A DNA stretch of 52,286 bases from Myxococcales bacterium (GCA_021807105.1 JAKAPL010000023.1:1-52286), one strand, 5' to 3'. Counted from the first letter of the stretch, positions 1 through 8,049 are shown. Numbers and translations are program-made. Notes: a model not told the origin generated them from the sequence alone.

Positions 1-441
1 CGCGATTACCCGACGAGCGATCGCGATTACCCGACGAGCGATCGCGATTACCCGACGAGCGATCGCGATTACCCGACGAGCGATCGCGATTACCCGACGA
101 GCGATCGCGATTACCCGACGAGCGACCGCGATTACCCGACGAGCGATCGCGATTACCCGACGAGCGATCGCGATTACCCGACGAGCGATCGCGATTACCC
201 GACGAGCGATCGCGATTACCCGACGAGCGACCGCGATTACCCGACGAGCGACCGCGATTACCCGACGAGCGACCGCGATCACCCGACGAGCGACCGCGAT
301 CACCCGACGAGCGACCGCGATTACCCGACGAGCGATCGCGATCACCCGACGAGCGACCGCGATTCCCCGACGAACGACCGCGATTCCCCGGCGAGGAGCC
401 GCGATTCCCCGACGAGCGATCACGATTCCCCGGCGAGCGAG
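1..441. repeat. 21-bp tandem array, 21 units, running off the left edge
   Basis: Twenty-one head-to-tail copies of a 21-bp unit fill the left edge. The first ten or so copies are nearly identical, and copies decay rightwards from about position 280. Most changes are C/T at the last base and at the seventh base of the unit. Because the unit is seven codons, the array stays open in five of six frames. On the plus strand in frame 1 it reads as the heptapeptide RDYPTSD, drifting to RDHPTSD, RDSPTND and HDSPASE. The gradient from uniform to diverged copies suggests amplification from the left. The array may begin outside the window. Confidence 0.97.
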
Positions 442-705
442 TCTGCCCGCCCGACGAGATATCGCTCCCGCTCCCCGAGGCCCGAACCCAGGAATGGGCT
501 CTTTCTGCTTTCCTCATCAGCGCCCCTTACCCCGTCTTATTCACGGTACGGCTGCTGCGGCGTCCGATCCCGCGCCTGCGAGGGGGGGCTTGCCACCCTC
601 CAAACGACTTGGGGGGAGGTGCTCTACGCGACGCCTCGTCGGTCGTCGCTCTCGCTTGCCCTTCTCGGCTCGCGGTCTCGAACGCCTCGCTACGCCGTAC
701 CGTAA
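1..705 (+). CDS. Possible 3' end of a heptapeptide-repeat ORF (doubtful)
   Basis: Frame 1 is open from the first base to a TAA at 703-705. The first 147 codons are RDYPTSD-type heptads and the rest is Arg/Ser-rich. The last 58 codons come from the inserted MITE at 531-715. If the MITE and one copy of its target duplication are removed, the frame still stays open to a TGA at about 771. No start codon is visible because the frame enters from outside. Codon-position bias of the repeat variants is not convincing, so this may be non-coding satellite DNA. What lies upstream would decide. Confidence 0.22.
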   Translation, partial: RDYPTSDRDYPTSDRDYPTSDRDYPTSDRDYPTSDRDYPTSDRDYPTSDRDYPTSDRDYPTSDRDYPTSDRDYPTSDRDYPTSDRDYPTSDRDHPTSDRDHPTSDRDYPTSDRDHPTSDRDSPTNDRDSPARSRDSPTSDHDSPASESARPTRYRSRSPRPEPRNGLFLLSSSAPLTPSYSRYGCCGVRSRACEGGLATLQTTWGEVLYATPRRSSLSLALLGSRSRTPRYAVP

Positions 706-715
706 ATAAGACGGG
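531..715. mobile_element. MITE, copy 1, with 5-bp target duplication
   Basis: This is a 185-bp non-coding element with near-perfect 22-bp terminal inverted repeats; the left end begins CCCGTCTTATTCACGGTACG. It is flanked by the direct repeat CTTAC at 526-530 and 716-720, as expected for a transposase-made 5-bp target duplication. It contains no transposase, so it would have to be mobilised in trans. The interior matches copy 2 at 28389-28574 in reverse orientation over its full length, and copy 3 at 40782-40985 more weakly. The intact ends and duplication imply a fairly recent insertion. Confidence 0.93.
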
Positions 716-734
716 CTTACGTCCGGCACCCCGC

Positions 735-764
735 TTGTCTTGCCGCGTCCGGCGCGCGTAGAGT
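735..764 (+). promoter_or_regulatory. Candidate sigma-70 promoter of the MshEN gene
   Basis: TTGTCT (735-740), 18-bp spacer, TAGAGT (759-764). The predicted start lies only a few bases before the ATG at 774, so the message would be nearly leaderless. Weak match and low confidence. Confidence 0.3.
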
Positions 765-773
765 CACGTCCGT

Positions 774-1442
774 ATGCGGCTCGGTGAGATTCTCATCCAG
801 GCGAACGTCATCCATCCGGGACAGCTCCAGATGGCGCTCGACGAGCAGCGGCGATGGGGCGGGCTGCTCGGTGAGATTCTCGTTCGCCTGGGGGCCTTGA
901 CCGAGGAGGCGCTGGTCGAGGCCGTCAGCCGCCAGCTCGGGGTCGCGCCGGCCGAGCCCCATCTGTTGGCTGCGCCCGAGCGGTCGGCGCTCCAGGGGAT
1001 TTCGCGTGAGGCGGCCCGGTCCCTTCGCGCGGTCCCCCTGGCGCTGCAAGACGGCGGCCGGACGTTGGTCGTGGCGATGGCCGAGCCGCAGAACGTCTCT
1101 CATCTCGATGGGCTGCGGCGCGCCACGGGCCGCCGGCCGGCGCCGCGACTCGTGGGCCCGACCGCGCTGCAGGCGCTTCTCGACCACGCGTACCCCGAGA
1201 GCGAGGAGGGCTTCAAGGTCCTCGACTCGCAGGGGCGGACGGTGATGAAGCTTCAAGAGGCTTCCCCGCCCGCGCCGATTCCGCAGCCCGCCGCGCGGAC
1301 CTCGGACGATCTGCACGGGCTGGCGCGCCGTCTCGAGGAGGTTCAGCGAAGGGAAGCGGCCGCCCTCCACGCGATGGTGGACCTCCTGATCGAACGTGGC
1401 CTGTTCAGCCGGGAAGAGTACCTCGCCAAGCTCCGCCGATAG
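774..1442 (+). CDS. Stand-alone MshEN/GspE N-terminal domain protein
   Basis: The protein has 222 residues. It opens with the signature of the N-terminal domain of type II secretion/type IV pilus ATPases (MRLGEILIQANVI..., then GGLLGEILVRLGALTEEAL). That domain often binds c-di-GMP. Residues 1-140 form the domain. They are followed by a Pro/Ala linker and a short charged helical tail ending LFSREEYLAKLRR. No Walker A or B motif is present, so it is not an ATPase. Such free-standing proteins are common in Myxococcota and are usually thought to be c-di-GMP effectors or partners of pilus or secretion ATPases. The next gene overlaps or abuts it, but no functional link is evident. Function is inferred from domain identity only. 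Confidence 0.75.
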   Translation: MRLGEILIQANVIHPGQLQMALDEQRRWGGLLGEILVRLGALTEEALVEAVSRQLGVAPAEPHLLAAPERSALQGISREAARSLRAVPLALQDGGRTLVVAMAEPQNVSHLDGLRRATGRRPAPRLVGPTALQALLDHAYPESEEGFKVLDSQGRTVMKLQEASPPAPIPQPAARTSDDLHGLARRLEEVQRREAAALHAMVDLLIERGLFSREEYLAKLRR

Positions 1443-2466
1443 CTCCGATTCCGCCGGGGCCCTCGGCCGGCAGCCGGCGGCCGTTTCACCGCTGCTCTCG
1501 GTCGAGGGGCTCCTGGTCGAGCTGCGCCGTGAGCGCTGCGCACTTCCAGTCCTGCGCGACGTGTCGCTGTCGCTCCCCGCGGGCAGAGCCCACGGGCTCG
1601 TCGGGGAGAGCGGCAGCGGGAAGACTCTCGCCGCCCTCGCCATCATGGGGCTTCTGGGCGACCGGGCGAGGATTGCCGCCGGTGCCATCCGGTTCCGGGG
1701 CGAGGATCTGAGGCGAGCAGGCCCGAGGCGTTGGCGCGCGCTGCGCGGGCATGGGATGGCGATGGTTCTTCAGGATCCGCTGAGCGCGCTCGACCCCGTC
1801 CGGCGAGTGGGCGAGCCGATCGCGGAGTCGCTGCGGCTGCACCGCCACCTCGACGTTCGCGGGGCGCGGGAAGAGGCCGTCGTGCTCCTGAACTCGGTCG
1901 GCCTCCCGGACGCGAGACGCGCCGCCGCCGCTTACCCGCACGAGCTGTCGGGCGGCATGCGCCAGCGGGCGCTGCTCGCGGCGGCGCTGGCGGGCGATCC
2001 TTCGCTGCTCGTGGCCGACGAGCCGACGACCGCCCTCGATGCGGCGGCCCGGGAGCAGATCCTCACGTTGCTCGACCACGAGCGGTCGCGGCGGGGACTC
2101 GCACTGCTCCTCGTCTCGCACGATCTCTCCCTCGTGGCTCGTCACTGCGACGATGGCTCGATCGTCTACGCCGGACGGATCGTCGAAGCCGGACCGACGG
2201 GGCGTCTCTTCTCAACCCCGCGCCATCCCTACACCGCGGGGCTCGTCGAGGCGGGCCTCGCGCTCGACCGGCCCCGGCGGGCGGCGGGACATGCGCTGCC
2301 GGTCATCCCGGGCTCGGTCCTGCCGGTGGAACGGTTCGGCGAGCCCGGGTGCGCGTTCCATGAACGCTGCCCCAGGGCGGATTCCGCCTGCGCTGTCACG
2401 CCCCCGTGGTCGGCCAGGCTCCCGGGCGAGGGCGTCGCCTGTCACCACCCGCTGGAGGCGAGCTGA
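1396..2466 (+). CDS. Oligopeptide/dipeptide ABC transporter ATP-binding protein (OppD/DppD type)
   Basis: A cytoplasmic ATPase of a peptide- or nickel-type importer. It shows Walker A GESGSGKT, a Q-loop (MVLQDPLSALDP), signature LSGGMRQR, Walker B LLVADEPTTALD and the switch His in LVSHD. The C-terminus has the OppD-family Cys-rich tail (PGCAFHERCPRADSAC). The start is uncertain: the GTG at 1396 overlaps the preceding gene by 47 bp, and the recognisable domain begins only near 1492 with no ATG between. It pairs with the ATPase gene at 2652. No permease or binding-protein gene is in the window, so substrate is unknown. Confidence 0.88.
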   Translation: MACSAGKSTSPSSADSSDSAGALGRQPAAVSPLLSVEGLLVELRRERCALPVLRDVSLSLPAGRAHGLVGESGSGKTLAALAIMGLLGDRARIAAGAIRFRGEDLRRAGPRRWRALRGHGMAMVLQDPLSALDPVRRVGEPIAESLRLHRHLDVRGAREEAVVLLNSVGLPDARRAAAAYPHELSGGMRQRALLAAALAGDPSLLVADEPTTALDAAAREQILTLLDHERSRRGLALLLVSHDLSLVARHCDDGSIVYAGRIVEAGPTGRLFSTPRHPYTAGLVEAGLALDRPRRAAGHALPVIPGSVLPVERFGEPGCAFHERCPRADSACAVTPPWSARLPGEGVACHHPLEAS

Positions 2467-2519
2467 TCTGCCGCCTCCGAGAATGGTCGCGCCGCGCGAA
2501 GGGTCAGCCGTGCTCCGGC

Positions 2520-2642
2520 GAAGACGAGGTGAGAAAAAAGGGGGGGCCTCGGCCTCCCCTACGCCCGGACCTCCGCTGTCCGGCGGTTCGGGCGTCGCCG
2601 CGCGGCCCGCTTGCTGGCCGCGTCGGGTCGCGGCCCACGAGG
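2520..2642 (+). repeat. Dispersed GC-rich repeat B, copy 1
   Basis: About 120 bp between the two ABC ATPase genes match the reverse complement of 20459-20583. The best segments are GAAGACGAGGT at the left and GGTCGCGGCCC near the right, with several potential hairpins in between. No clear terminal inverted repeats or target duplication were found. It looks like a REP/BIME-like intergenic element. It fills most of the 185-bp gap between otherwise adjacent genes. Confidence 0.75.
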
Positions 2643-2651
2643 CGGGGCTGA

Positions 2652-3434
2652 ATGGAGACGCCGGCTCTCGAGATCCAGGCGCTGACCGTGGAGCTCTTGC
2701 TGCGCGGTGCGGGGGGGGTGCGCCGCCGGGCGGTCGTGCGGGACGTGAGCCTCGGGGTCCGCCGGGGCGAGACGGTCGCGCTCGTCGGCGAGAGCGGGTC
2801 GGGCAAGTCCACGCTCGCGAGGGCTGCGCTGCGGCTTCTTCCCGCCGCGGCCGGCAGCGTTGCCTGGGACGGGGTCGACGTCACGCGACTTTCGCCGGCG
2901 CGCCTTCGGCCGCTGCGGCGCCGAATCCAGCTCGTCTTCCAGGATCCCCAAGCGTCCCTGGATCCGCGGATGGCGGTGGGGAGCCAGATTGCCGAACCGC
3001 TCGCGATCCATCGGATCGGCTCGCCGGGCGATCGGCGCCGCCGCGTCGCCGAGTTGCTCGATCAAATGGGGCTGCCGCGATCGATTGCCGGCCGTCTTCC
3101 GGCCGGCCTCTCCGGGGGGCAGCGCCAGCGGGTCGCCCTCGCGCGCGCCCTCGCGGTCGATCCCGACGTTCTGGTCCTCGACGAGCCGGTCTCGGCCCTG
3201 GACGTCTCGGTGCAGGCCCAGGTCGTGAACCTGATCGTCGACCTCCAGCGGCGGCGCGGGCTCGGCTACCTCTTCATCGGGCACGACCTGCGGCTCGTCC
3301 GCTGGCTCGCGGATCGGACGGCGGTTTTCCAGGGGGGCCGTATCGTCGAGGAGGGCGCGACCGAGGAGGTCTTCACGCGGCCGCGCCATCCGTACACGCA
3401 GCTCCTCCTCACCTCGAGCCCGCCGGCGAGATAA
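2652..3434 (+). CDS. Oligopeptide/dipeptide ABC transporter ATP-binding protein (OppF/DppF type)
   Basis: Second ATPase of the importer, 260 residues, starting at an ATG. Walker A is GESGSGKST, followed by VFQDPQASLDP, signature LSGGQRQRVALARAL, Walker B VLVLDEPVSALD and switch FIGHD. The C-terminal RHPYTQLLL is typical of the family. It is slightly shorter than usual OppF proteins because it lacks the long Cys-rich tail present in the 1396-2466 protein. The two ATPases would form the heterodimeric nucleotide-binding engine, but the membrane and periplasmic partners are not encoded nearby. Confidence 0.9.
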   Translation: METPALEIQALTVELLLRGAGGVRRRAVVRDVSLGVRRGETVALVGESGSGKSTLARAALRLLPAAAGSVAWDGVDVTRLSPARLRPLRRRIQLVFQDPQASLDPRMAVGSQIAEPLAIHRIGSPGDRRRRVAELLDQMGLPRSIAGRLPAGLSGGQRQRVALARALAVDPDVLVLDEPVSALDVSVQAQVVNLIVDLQRRRGLGYLFIGHDLRLVRWLADRTAVFQGGRIVEEGATEEVFTRPRHPYTQLLLTSSPPAR

Positions 3435-3447
3435 AAAGAGATCGCAG

Positions 3448-3852
3448 ATGGACTGGTCGTTCCTTCTCTCCCACCATCCCCCGGCCGCCGCGGGCGATCG
3501 TTGCTTCCGGGTCGGCCCGCTGCGGCTCTGCGCCCGTTGCAGCGGGCTCTTTCCGGCCCTCCTGGCCGGACTTCTCGTCCAGCGGCTCCTCCCCCTCACG
3601 GCTTCGCGCTGGGACCTCCCCGTCGAGCTGGCGCTGATCCTCCCGGCGCTCTGGGACCACGCGCGCTCGGTCGCGAACCCGAAGGCCGGGAGCAACCCGA
3701 TCCGCGCGTTCACCGGACAGCTCCTCGGGCTCGGTCTCTCTCGCGTCGCGGTCGTCGGGCACGTGGAGGGGTTCGGCGCGGAGGCCTTCCTTCTCCCCGT
3801 CGTCCTCTCCGGCTGCTTCGTCCTCGCCCCGCGGCTTTGGCCGCGAGCGTGA
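3448..3852 (+). CDS. DUF2085 family small membrane protein
   Basis: The protein has 134 residues. The N-terminus carries the family pattern of a His pair (LSHHPP) followed by CFRVGPLRLCARCSG, a compact Cys/His cluster that suggests metal binding. Two or three hydrophobic segments follow (LFPALLAGLLV, LPVELALILPAL, a C-terminal LLPVVLSGCFVLA). Families of this type have no established biochemical role. It starts 13 bp after the ABC ATPase gene and is probably cotranscribed with it. It converges with the glycosyltransferase gene on the other strand. Confidence 0.75.
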   Translation: MDWSFLLSHHPPAAAGDRCFRVGPLRLCARCSGLFPALLAGLLVQRLLPLTASRWDLPVELALILPALWDHARSVANPKAGSNPIRAFTGQLLGLGLSRVAVVGHVEGFGAEAFLLPVVLSGCFVLAPRLWPRA

Positions 3853-3866
3853 GGCGGACGGACGGG

Positions 3867-5522
3867 CTACATCCCCGCCCTCCGGTACACCGTCACGTCG
3901 GGCGCCTCGTCGAGGTAGTGGGCGTAAACGGGCTCGGAGGTGGCGAACGCGTTCCAGATCTGGAACTCCTGGTCGCGAAACTCCTGCATGTACTGGTAGG
4001 CGGCGAACTGGGCGCTCCTTAAGCAGGGCGTCGTGTCGGGACCGCCGCAGGTGACGAACCGGACCGTGGGGCGGAGCATGCCGTTCTGGACGTAGGCGAC
4101 GTAGCTCCCCTGGGTGACCTCGTGGAAGTCGACGACCGCGCCGGGAGGGACGTTGCGGGAGAGCCACGGGAGGACGCCGGTCACGTCGTTGCTCCAGTAC
4201 TGCCGCTGCATCCCGAGCTGGGCCGCGCCCGCCTCCCCCCCCGCCAGCTCGTTGTAATAGCCCTCGCCGTAGCCCTCGATGTGGACGCAGCCGATGAGGG
4301 CCGGCAGGAGGGTGAGGACGCCGAGGCCCCAGACGAGCTTGCGCTCACCCAGCTTCGGGAAGCGCGCGGCGGCCGCGGCGGCGACGCCGGCGAGCGCCTC
4401 GGCGCCGAGCACGCACAGGAACGGCAGGCCGGGCATCCAGTGCTTGACGCCGCCGAAGTGTGGGACGGTGGGCCACGAGATGAGCACGAGGGGGAAGAGG
4501 CCGTTCACGAGAAGCAGGACGTGCAGCGAGTCCAGCCGCCGGCGAACGAGCTGCCCGACCGCGCGCAGGGTCCCGGTCGCGAGGAGGACGAAGATGGGGA
4601 GCGGCACGGTGAGCGCGGTGACCACGAGGACGTAAGCCCAGGGGAACGGGGGGTCGCGCAGGAGCTGATGCAGGTAGGCCCAGGGATAGTTGACGTGCCC
4701 GGCGTGGAAGCCGAGGTAGGCCCCGATCCGCTCAATCGGATGAGGCCAGAGGTAGGGCCAGTGGAGCAGGAAGATCGTGGGCCCGAGCAGCGCCATCCAG
4801 CCCCACTGGCCCGGGACGCAGCGGAGCAGTCCGCGCCAACGCCCCGCCTTCCAACCCGCCGGCGCGCGGGAGAGGGCCCAGTGGGCGAGGAGCGCCGCGG
4901 GATAGAAAAAGGCGTTGAGCTTGGTCGCGAGGGCGAGGCCATAGGCGACCCCGGAGAAGACGGCCCACCGCTTGCTGCCGAAGCCGCGCCAGTAGGCGTA
5001 CACCACGAGGAGCCACATCCCCGTGATCGGCATGTCGAAGCAGGCGAGCCGCCCGTGGTAAAAGTGGTGGGGGCTCGTCCAGAAGAAGAGGGGCGCGAGG
5101 ATCCCTGCGTCGCGCCGTCCTCCGCTCGCCTCCTTGCCGAAGAGGTAGAGCAGCGCGGAGATGAGCCCGGAGACCGCCCAGGCCGGGGCGCGGTAGCCGG
5201 CCCCGGGGCGCAGCCAGCCGAGCTTCTCCGTGAGGAGCCAGTGGGAGAGCCCGAAGAGGCTCTTCATCAGCACCGGGTGCTCGGTGTTGTACCAGAAGTA
5301 GCGGCGCAGCGTCGCGTCGGAGAAGTGGTCGAGGAGCCGGCCGTGGACGAGCGCGTCCCAGAGGCCGAGATACCACGGCGTGTACTGGTCCGCGGCGAAG
5401 AAGTAGAAGCTCTCGTCCCGCGTGAAGCCGACCGCCCGCTCGGTCGCGAGCATGACGAGGAACGTCGCCACGGCGAGGCCGCCGGCGACGAGGAGATCCT
5501 TGCGTCGCTCCGGGAGGATCAT
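3867..5522 (-). CDS. GT39-type integral membrane glycosyltransferase
   Basis: A polytopic membrane protein of 551 residues with the dolichyl-phosphate-mannose mannosyltransferase (PMT/ArnT) architecture. The first transmembrane helix is followed by an acidic loop (FTRDESFYFFAADQY) corresponding to the catalytic Asp/Glu site. A His-bearing loop (YNTEHPVLMKSLFGL) and about ten further hydrophobic segments follow, then a soluble C-terminal region of about 150 residues. It would transfer a sugar from a polyprenyl-phosphate donor at the outer face of the inner membrane. Its ATG follows the stop codon of the upstream membrane gene directly, so both are translated together. Acceptor unknown. Confidence 0.82.
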   Translation of the reverse strand: MILPERRKDLLVAGGLAVATFLVMLATERAVGFTRDESFYFFAADQYTPWYLGLWDALVHGRLLDHFSDATLRRYFWYNTEHPVLMKSLFGLSHWLLTEKLGWLRPGAGYRAPAWAVSGLISALLYLFGKEASGGRRDAGILAPLFFWTSPHHFYHGRLACFDMPITGMWLLVVYAYWRGFGSKRWAVFSGVAYGLALATKLNAFFYPAALLAHWALSRAPAGWKAGRWRGLLRCVPGQWGWMALLGPTIFLLHWPYLWPHPIERIGAYLGFHAGHVNYPWAYLHQLLRDPPFPWAYVLVVTALTVPLPIFVLLATGTLRAVGQLVRRRLDSLHVLLLVNGLFPLVLISWPTVPHFGGVKHWMPGLPFLCVLGAEALAGVAAAAAARFPKLGERKLVWGLGVLTLLPALIGCVHIEGYGEGYYNELAGGEAGAAQLGMQRQYWSNDVTGVLPWLSRNVPPGAVVDFHEVTQGSYVAYVQNGMLRPTVRFVTCGGPDTTPCLRSAQFAAYQYMQEFRDQEFQIWNAFATSEPVYAHYLDEAPDVTVYRRAGM

Positions 5523-6494
5523 CTAGAACGCCGCCGCGTCGAAGCAGAAATGGCGCATCGCGGGGTCTCTCGCGCGCACCTGGAAGGCGACCTCGTGGCG
5601 CCCCTCGGCGAGCCCCGGGAGGGACAGCTCGAAGGGATGCCAGCCGGGGTCGCCGGCCGAGAGCGTGAGGGTGGCGGCCTGCCCGCCGTCGACCAGGACC
5701 GCGAGCTCCACGGGCGCGAAGCCGCGCGAGGCGGGGAGCTCGGCCGCGCCCCCGACGAGGCCGAAGCCGCCCCGCAGTCCGCCCTCCATCGGGACGCCAT
5801 CGTACGAGATCGTGAGGGGAGCCTCCCCCACCGGGTGGGCCCAGAGGCAGCGGCGCGGGAGGAAGTCGAACTCGTGCCACTCGGGGGCGACGTAGTTCCA
5901 CGGGCCGCGGGAGCAGCGCAAGCCGCCCGCCCCGCCCTCGCAAGGTTCCCCGTCCACGTCCACGCGGGCCGCTCCAAGCCGCGCGGTGAAGTCGTAGGTC
6001 GCCGCCCGGCCGGCGCGCGGCCCGTAGAGGACGAGCAGGAGCGGCCCGAAGCGGCGCGCGGGCGCAAGGCGGGTGAGCCGGCGATCGAGGCGCGCGAGAT
6101 CGGCCGCGGCGTCGCTGCGCGGCAGGTCGGGCTGGGCGAGGACCCAGAGCCGCGGGTAACGCTCGGCGTCGGCCTCGTCGGGGAGATCGGGGAGCGCGAC
6201 CACCGGCAGCCCGTGGACGAAGAGCTTCCCGCGCTCGGCCCAGAAGGGGAGCAGGGCGACGGCGTCGCCCGGCCGCGCGTCCGCGACGAGCGCATGCTGG
6301 ACCGCGAGGTAGTCCTCCTCGCCGGGCAACCTCCCCGGCAGCCGGATCCAGAACACGAGCGCGGCCGCCACGCTCGCGAGGAGGAGCCCGCCCTCGAGCC
6401 GCCGGGACAGGGGGAAGGCCGGGCGGGACGGGGCTCCCGGCGCCGAGGCCGCCGCCGTCGCCGCCGGTGCCACGCGCGCTGGCAGCGCGGTCAT
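5523..6494 (-). CDS. One-TM protein of unknown function, partner of the glycosyltransferase
   Basis: The protein has 323 residues from the ATG at 6494, chosen because this ATG overlaps the upstream stop codon in an ATGA arrangement. After a short Pro/Ala-rich N-terminus there is one transmembrane helix (about residues 34-52, GGLLLASVAAALVFWIRL). A mixed globular region on the outer side follows. The C-terminal third resembles a beta-sandwich (ELAVLVDGGQAATLTLSAGDPGWHPFELSLPG). I do not recognise a catalytic motif. Operon position between the archaemetzincin and the GT39 enzyme suggests a role with the glycosyltransferase, but this is inference. Confidence 0.6.
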   Translation of the reverse strand: MTALPARVAPAATAAASAPGAPSRPAFPLSRRLEGGLLLASVAAALVFWIRLPGRLPGEEDYLAVQHALVADARPGDAVALLPFWAERGKLFVHGLPVVALPDLPDEADAERYPRLWVLAQPDLPRSDAAADLARLDRRLTRLAPARRFGPLLLVLYGPRAGRAATYDFTARLGAARVDVDGEPCEGGAGGLRCSRGPWNYVAPEWHEFDFLPRRCLWAHPVGEAPLTISYDGVPMEGGLRGGFGLVGGAAELPASRGFAPVELAVLVDGGQAATLTLSAGDPGWHPFELSLPGLAEGRHEVAFQVRARDPAMRHFCFDAAAF

Positions 6495-7015
6495 GCTGGG
6501 TTGAGCTTCATTCGCCGCTCGCTCTTGGCGCGGCAGAAGCTGCAAAGGTCGGCCGCCGGATTGCGCGCGTACGCGACGCTCCAGGGGGGACACATCGCGC
6601 AGCGGTGGTCGAGGCAGTGGTGGAGGTCCCAGAGGTGTCCGACCTCGTGGACCGCGAGCTTGGCGAGCGCGGCCGCCTGCGCGGCGGGATCGTCCGGCAG
6701 GCCGGCCGCCGACGCCACGGCCTTGTCCTCGCTGTAGCTCGCATAGCCGTGGGTCGGCAGGAGGCCGACCGGGCTCTCGCGGGGCGAAAGCGGAGAGTGG
6801 ACGAGAAAGAGGATCTTGTCGTCGGCGAAGGTCTTGACCGGCCCCGCGTTGCTCAAGATCTTCACGGCGTCGAGCGGACCGTCCTCCCGCGCCTCTTCCG
6901 GCAGCTCGAGCGCGGCCGCGTGCTCGCAGCCCACGCCGTAGGCCGCGAAGAGCGCGTGGCAGACCACGTCCACCTCCTCGGCCTCGAACGGCTCCAGCGT
7001 GACGACGTGGATCAC
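6491..7015 (-). CDS. amzA: Archaemetzincin-type zinc metalloprotease
   Basis: A 174-residue cytoplasmic metalloprotease. Residues 123-134 read HEVGHLWDLHHC. They match the archaemetzincin zinc motif HEXXHXXGXXHC with His123, His127 and His133 as ligands and Glu124 as general base. The family's second metal site also fits: C-x4-C-x-M directly after, then a CSFC pair. One deviation is Asp130 where the family has Gly. No signal peptide is seen. It overlaps its upstream and downstream neighbours by ATGA junctions, so it belongs to a four-gene operon headed by the CarD-like regulator. The physiological substrate of bacterial archaemetzincins is unknown. Confidence 0.85.
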   Translation of the reverse strand: MIHVVTLEPFEAEEVDVVCHALFAAYGVGCEHAAALELPEEAREDGPLDAVKILSNAGPVKTFADDKILFLVHSPLSPRESPVGLLPTHGYASYSEDKAVASAAGLPDDPAAQAAALAKLAVHEVGHLWDLHHCLDHRCAMCPPWSVAYARNPAADLCSFCRAKSERRMKLNPA

Positions 7016-7899
7016 CGCCCCCCCCGCTTCGCCGGCCTCTTCTTCGCGGCCGGCCGCCGGCCGGCGACCCGAGCCGCGGTCTTGCTGCGGGTGGTCTTCG
7101 CCTTCTTCTTCTTCGGGGCCGCCGGCTTCCGCTTCCGGGCCTCGGCCACGCCGGCCGGCGCGTTCGCCTTGCGGGCGGGCGCGGCTCTCTTGCGCGCGCG
7201 AGGGGGGCTGGGCTCTTCGTCCGGCTCGGCCGCCGGCGGCGGGGCGGCCTCGGATTCGGGCGGCTCCTGGGTCGCGGGCGCTTCCGTGATCTCGGCCACG
7301 TTCAGATCGTCGAGGCCCAGCTCGGCCTCCTGGGCCGCGCTGATGCGGCGGGCCTGCTCGGCCGCGCGGGCGCTGCCGGCGATCGGACAGAGGCCCAGGT
7401 CGATCGCGTCCTCGGCCGTCGCGGGGCTCATCCCGAGCGCCACCGCCACCTCGTGGACGAGCAGGTGGCGCGCGCTGTCATACAGCTCGCGCTCCCGCTG
7501 GGGCAGCGGCCGCAGGAGCGACAGCGCGTGGAGCCCCTTGAGCACCTCGGCCGTGCCGAGCAGACTCCCGCCGATCATCTTGTCCGAGTGGGTCCGGTGG
7601 CGGACCTTCCAGTCCAGCTCCGGGTCGTCCGCCTCCGCCGTGAGGAACCCGAGCAGCGCTTCGACCTCGGAGCGCGCGGCCACGTGGCGCAAGCCGACGC
7701 TCGCGACCTTCGCGCGTGGGATCATGACGGTCGCCCCGTCCTCCTCGCGCTTCATCGTGAGGAACTCGCCCCGGATGCCGCCGATCTCCTTGACCTCGAT
7801 GCCCGAGATCCGGCAGACACCCTGGTTCGGGTAGACGACGCGCTCGCCCGCCTGGAGCACCGTCTCGTCCATGACGATGGGTTGGGGGTCCGTACCCAC
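7012..7899 (-). CDS. CarD-family transcription regulator with Lys/Ala-rich C-terminal tail
   Basis: The N-terminal 170 residues are CarD/CdnL-like: LQAGERVVYPNQGVCRISGIE forms the RNA-polymerase-interacting Tudor-like fold, followed by a helical DNA-binding domain. Residues about 185-225 are acidic and Pro-rich. The last 70 residues are histone-H1-like, rich in Lys, Ala, Arg and Pro (KKKKAKTTRSK, KKRPAKRGGR). CarD proteins of Myxococcus also carry an acidic segment and an HMGA-like basic tail, so this is a related architecture. The GTG at 7899 was chosen because AGGA lies upstream; the ATG at 7872 is an alternative without a ribosome site. First gene of the minus-strand operon. Confidence 0.85.
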   Translation of the reverse strand: MGTDPQPIVMDETVLQAGERVVYPNQGVCRISGIEVKEIGGIRGEFLTMKREEDGATVMIPRAKVASVGLRHVAARSEVEALLGFLTAEADDPELDWKVRHRTHSDKMIGGSLLGTAEVLKGLHALSLLRPLPQRERELYDSARHLLVHEVAVALGMSPATAEDAIDLGLCPIAGSARAAEQARRISAAQEAELGLDDLNVAEITEAPATQEPPESEAAPPPAAEPDEEPSPPRARKRAAPARKANAPAGVAEARKRKPAAPKKKKAKTTRSKTAARVAGRRPAAKKRPAKRGGR

Positions 7900-7908
7900 G
7901 GCCGAGCT

Positions 7909-7938
7909 GTCCTAGCAGGAGAGGGATCTTGCCGTCAA
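7909..7938 (-). promoter_or_regulatory. Candidate sigma-70 promoter of the carD-like operon
   Basis: On the minus strand TTGACG (7933-7938), an 18-bp spacer and TAGGAC (7909-7914). It would start transcription about 3 bases before the GTG at 7899, leaving a very short leader. Confidence 0.42.
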
Positions 7939-8049
7939 CGCGCCTTGGCGTCCGCGGCGAGGCGGGCGAGCAAGAAGGAGAAGCGAGGAAACCGGGAGAC
8001 GCGCCCGCCCCGCTTGCCGCGGCTCCTCTCTTCGCAGCCTCCGGCGACC

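Noticed and set aside
1..441. CRISPR array
   Set aside because: Units are directly head to tail with no unique spacers, so it is a simple tandem repeat.
4122..6737. Long plus-strand open frame (about 870 codons) opposite the GT39 operon
   Set aside because: Composition is Glu/Gly/Arg-rich without any motif, and the opposite strand encodes coherent membrane and metalloprotease proteins.
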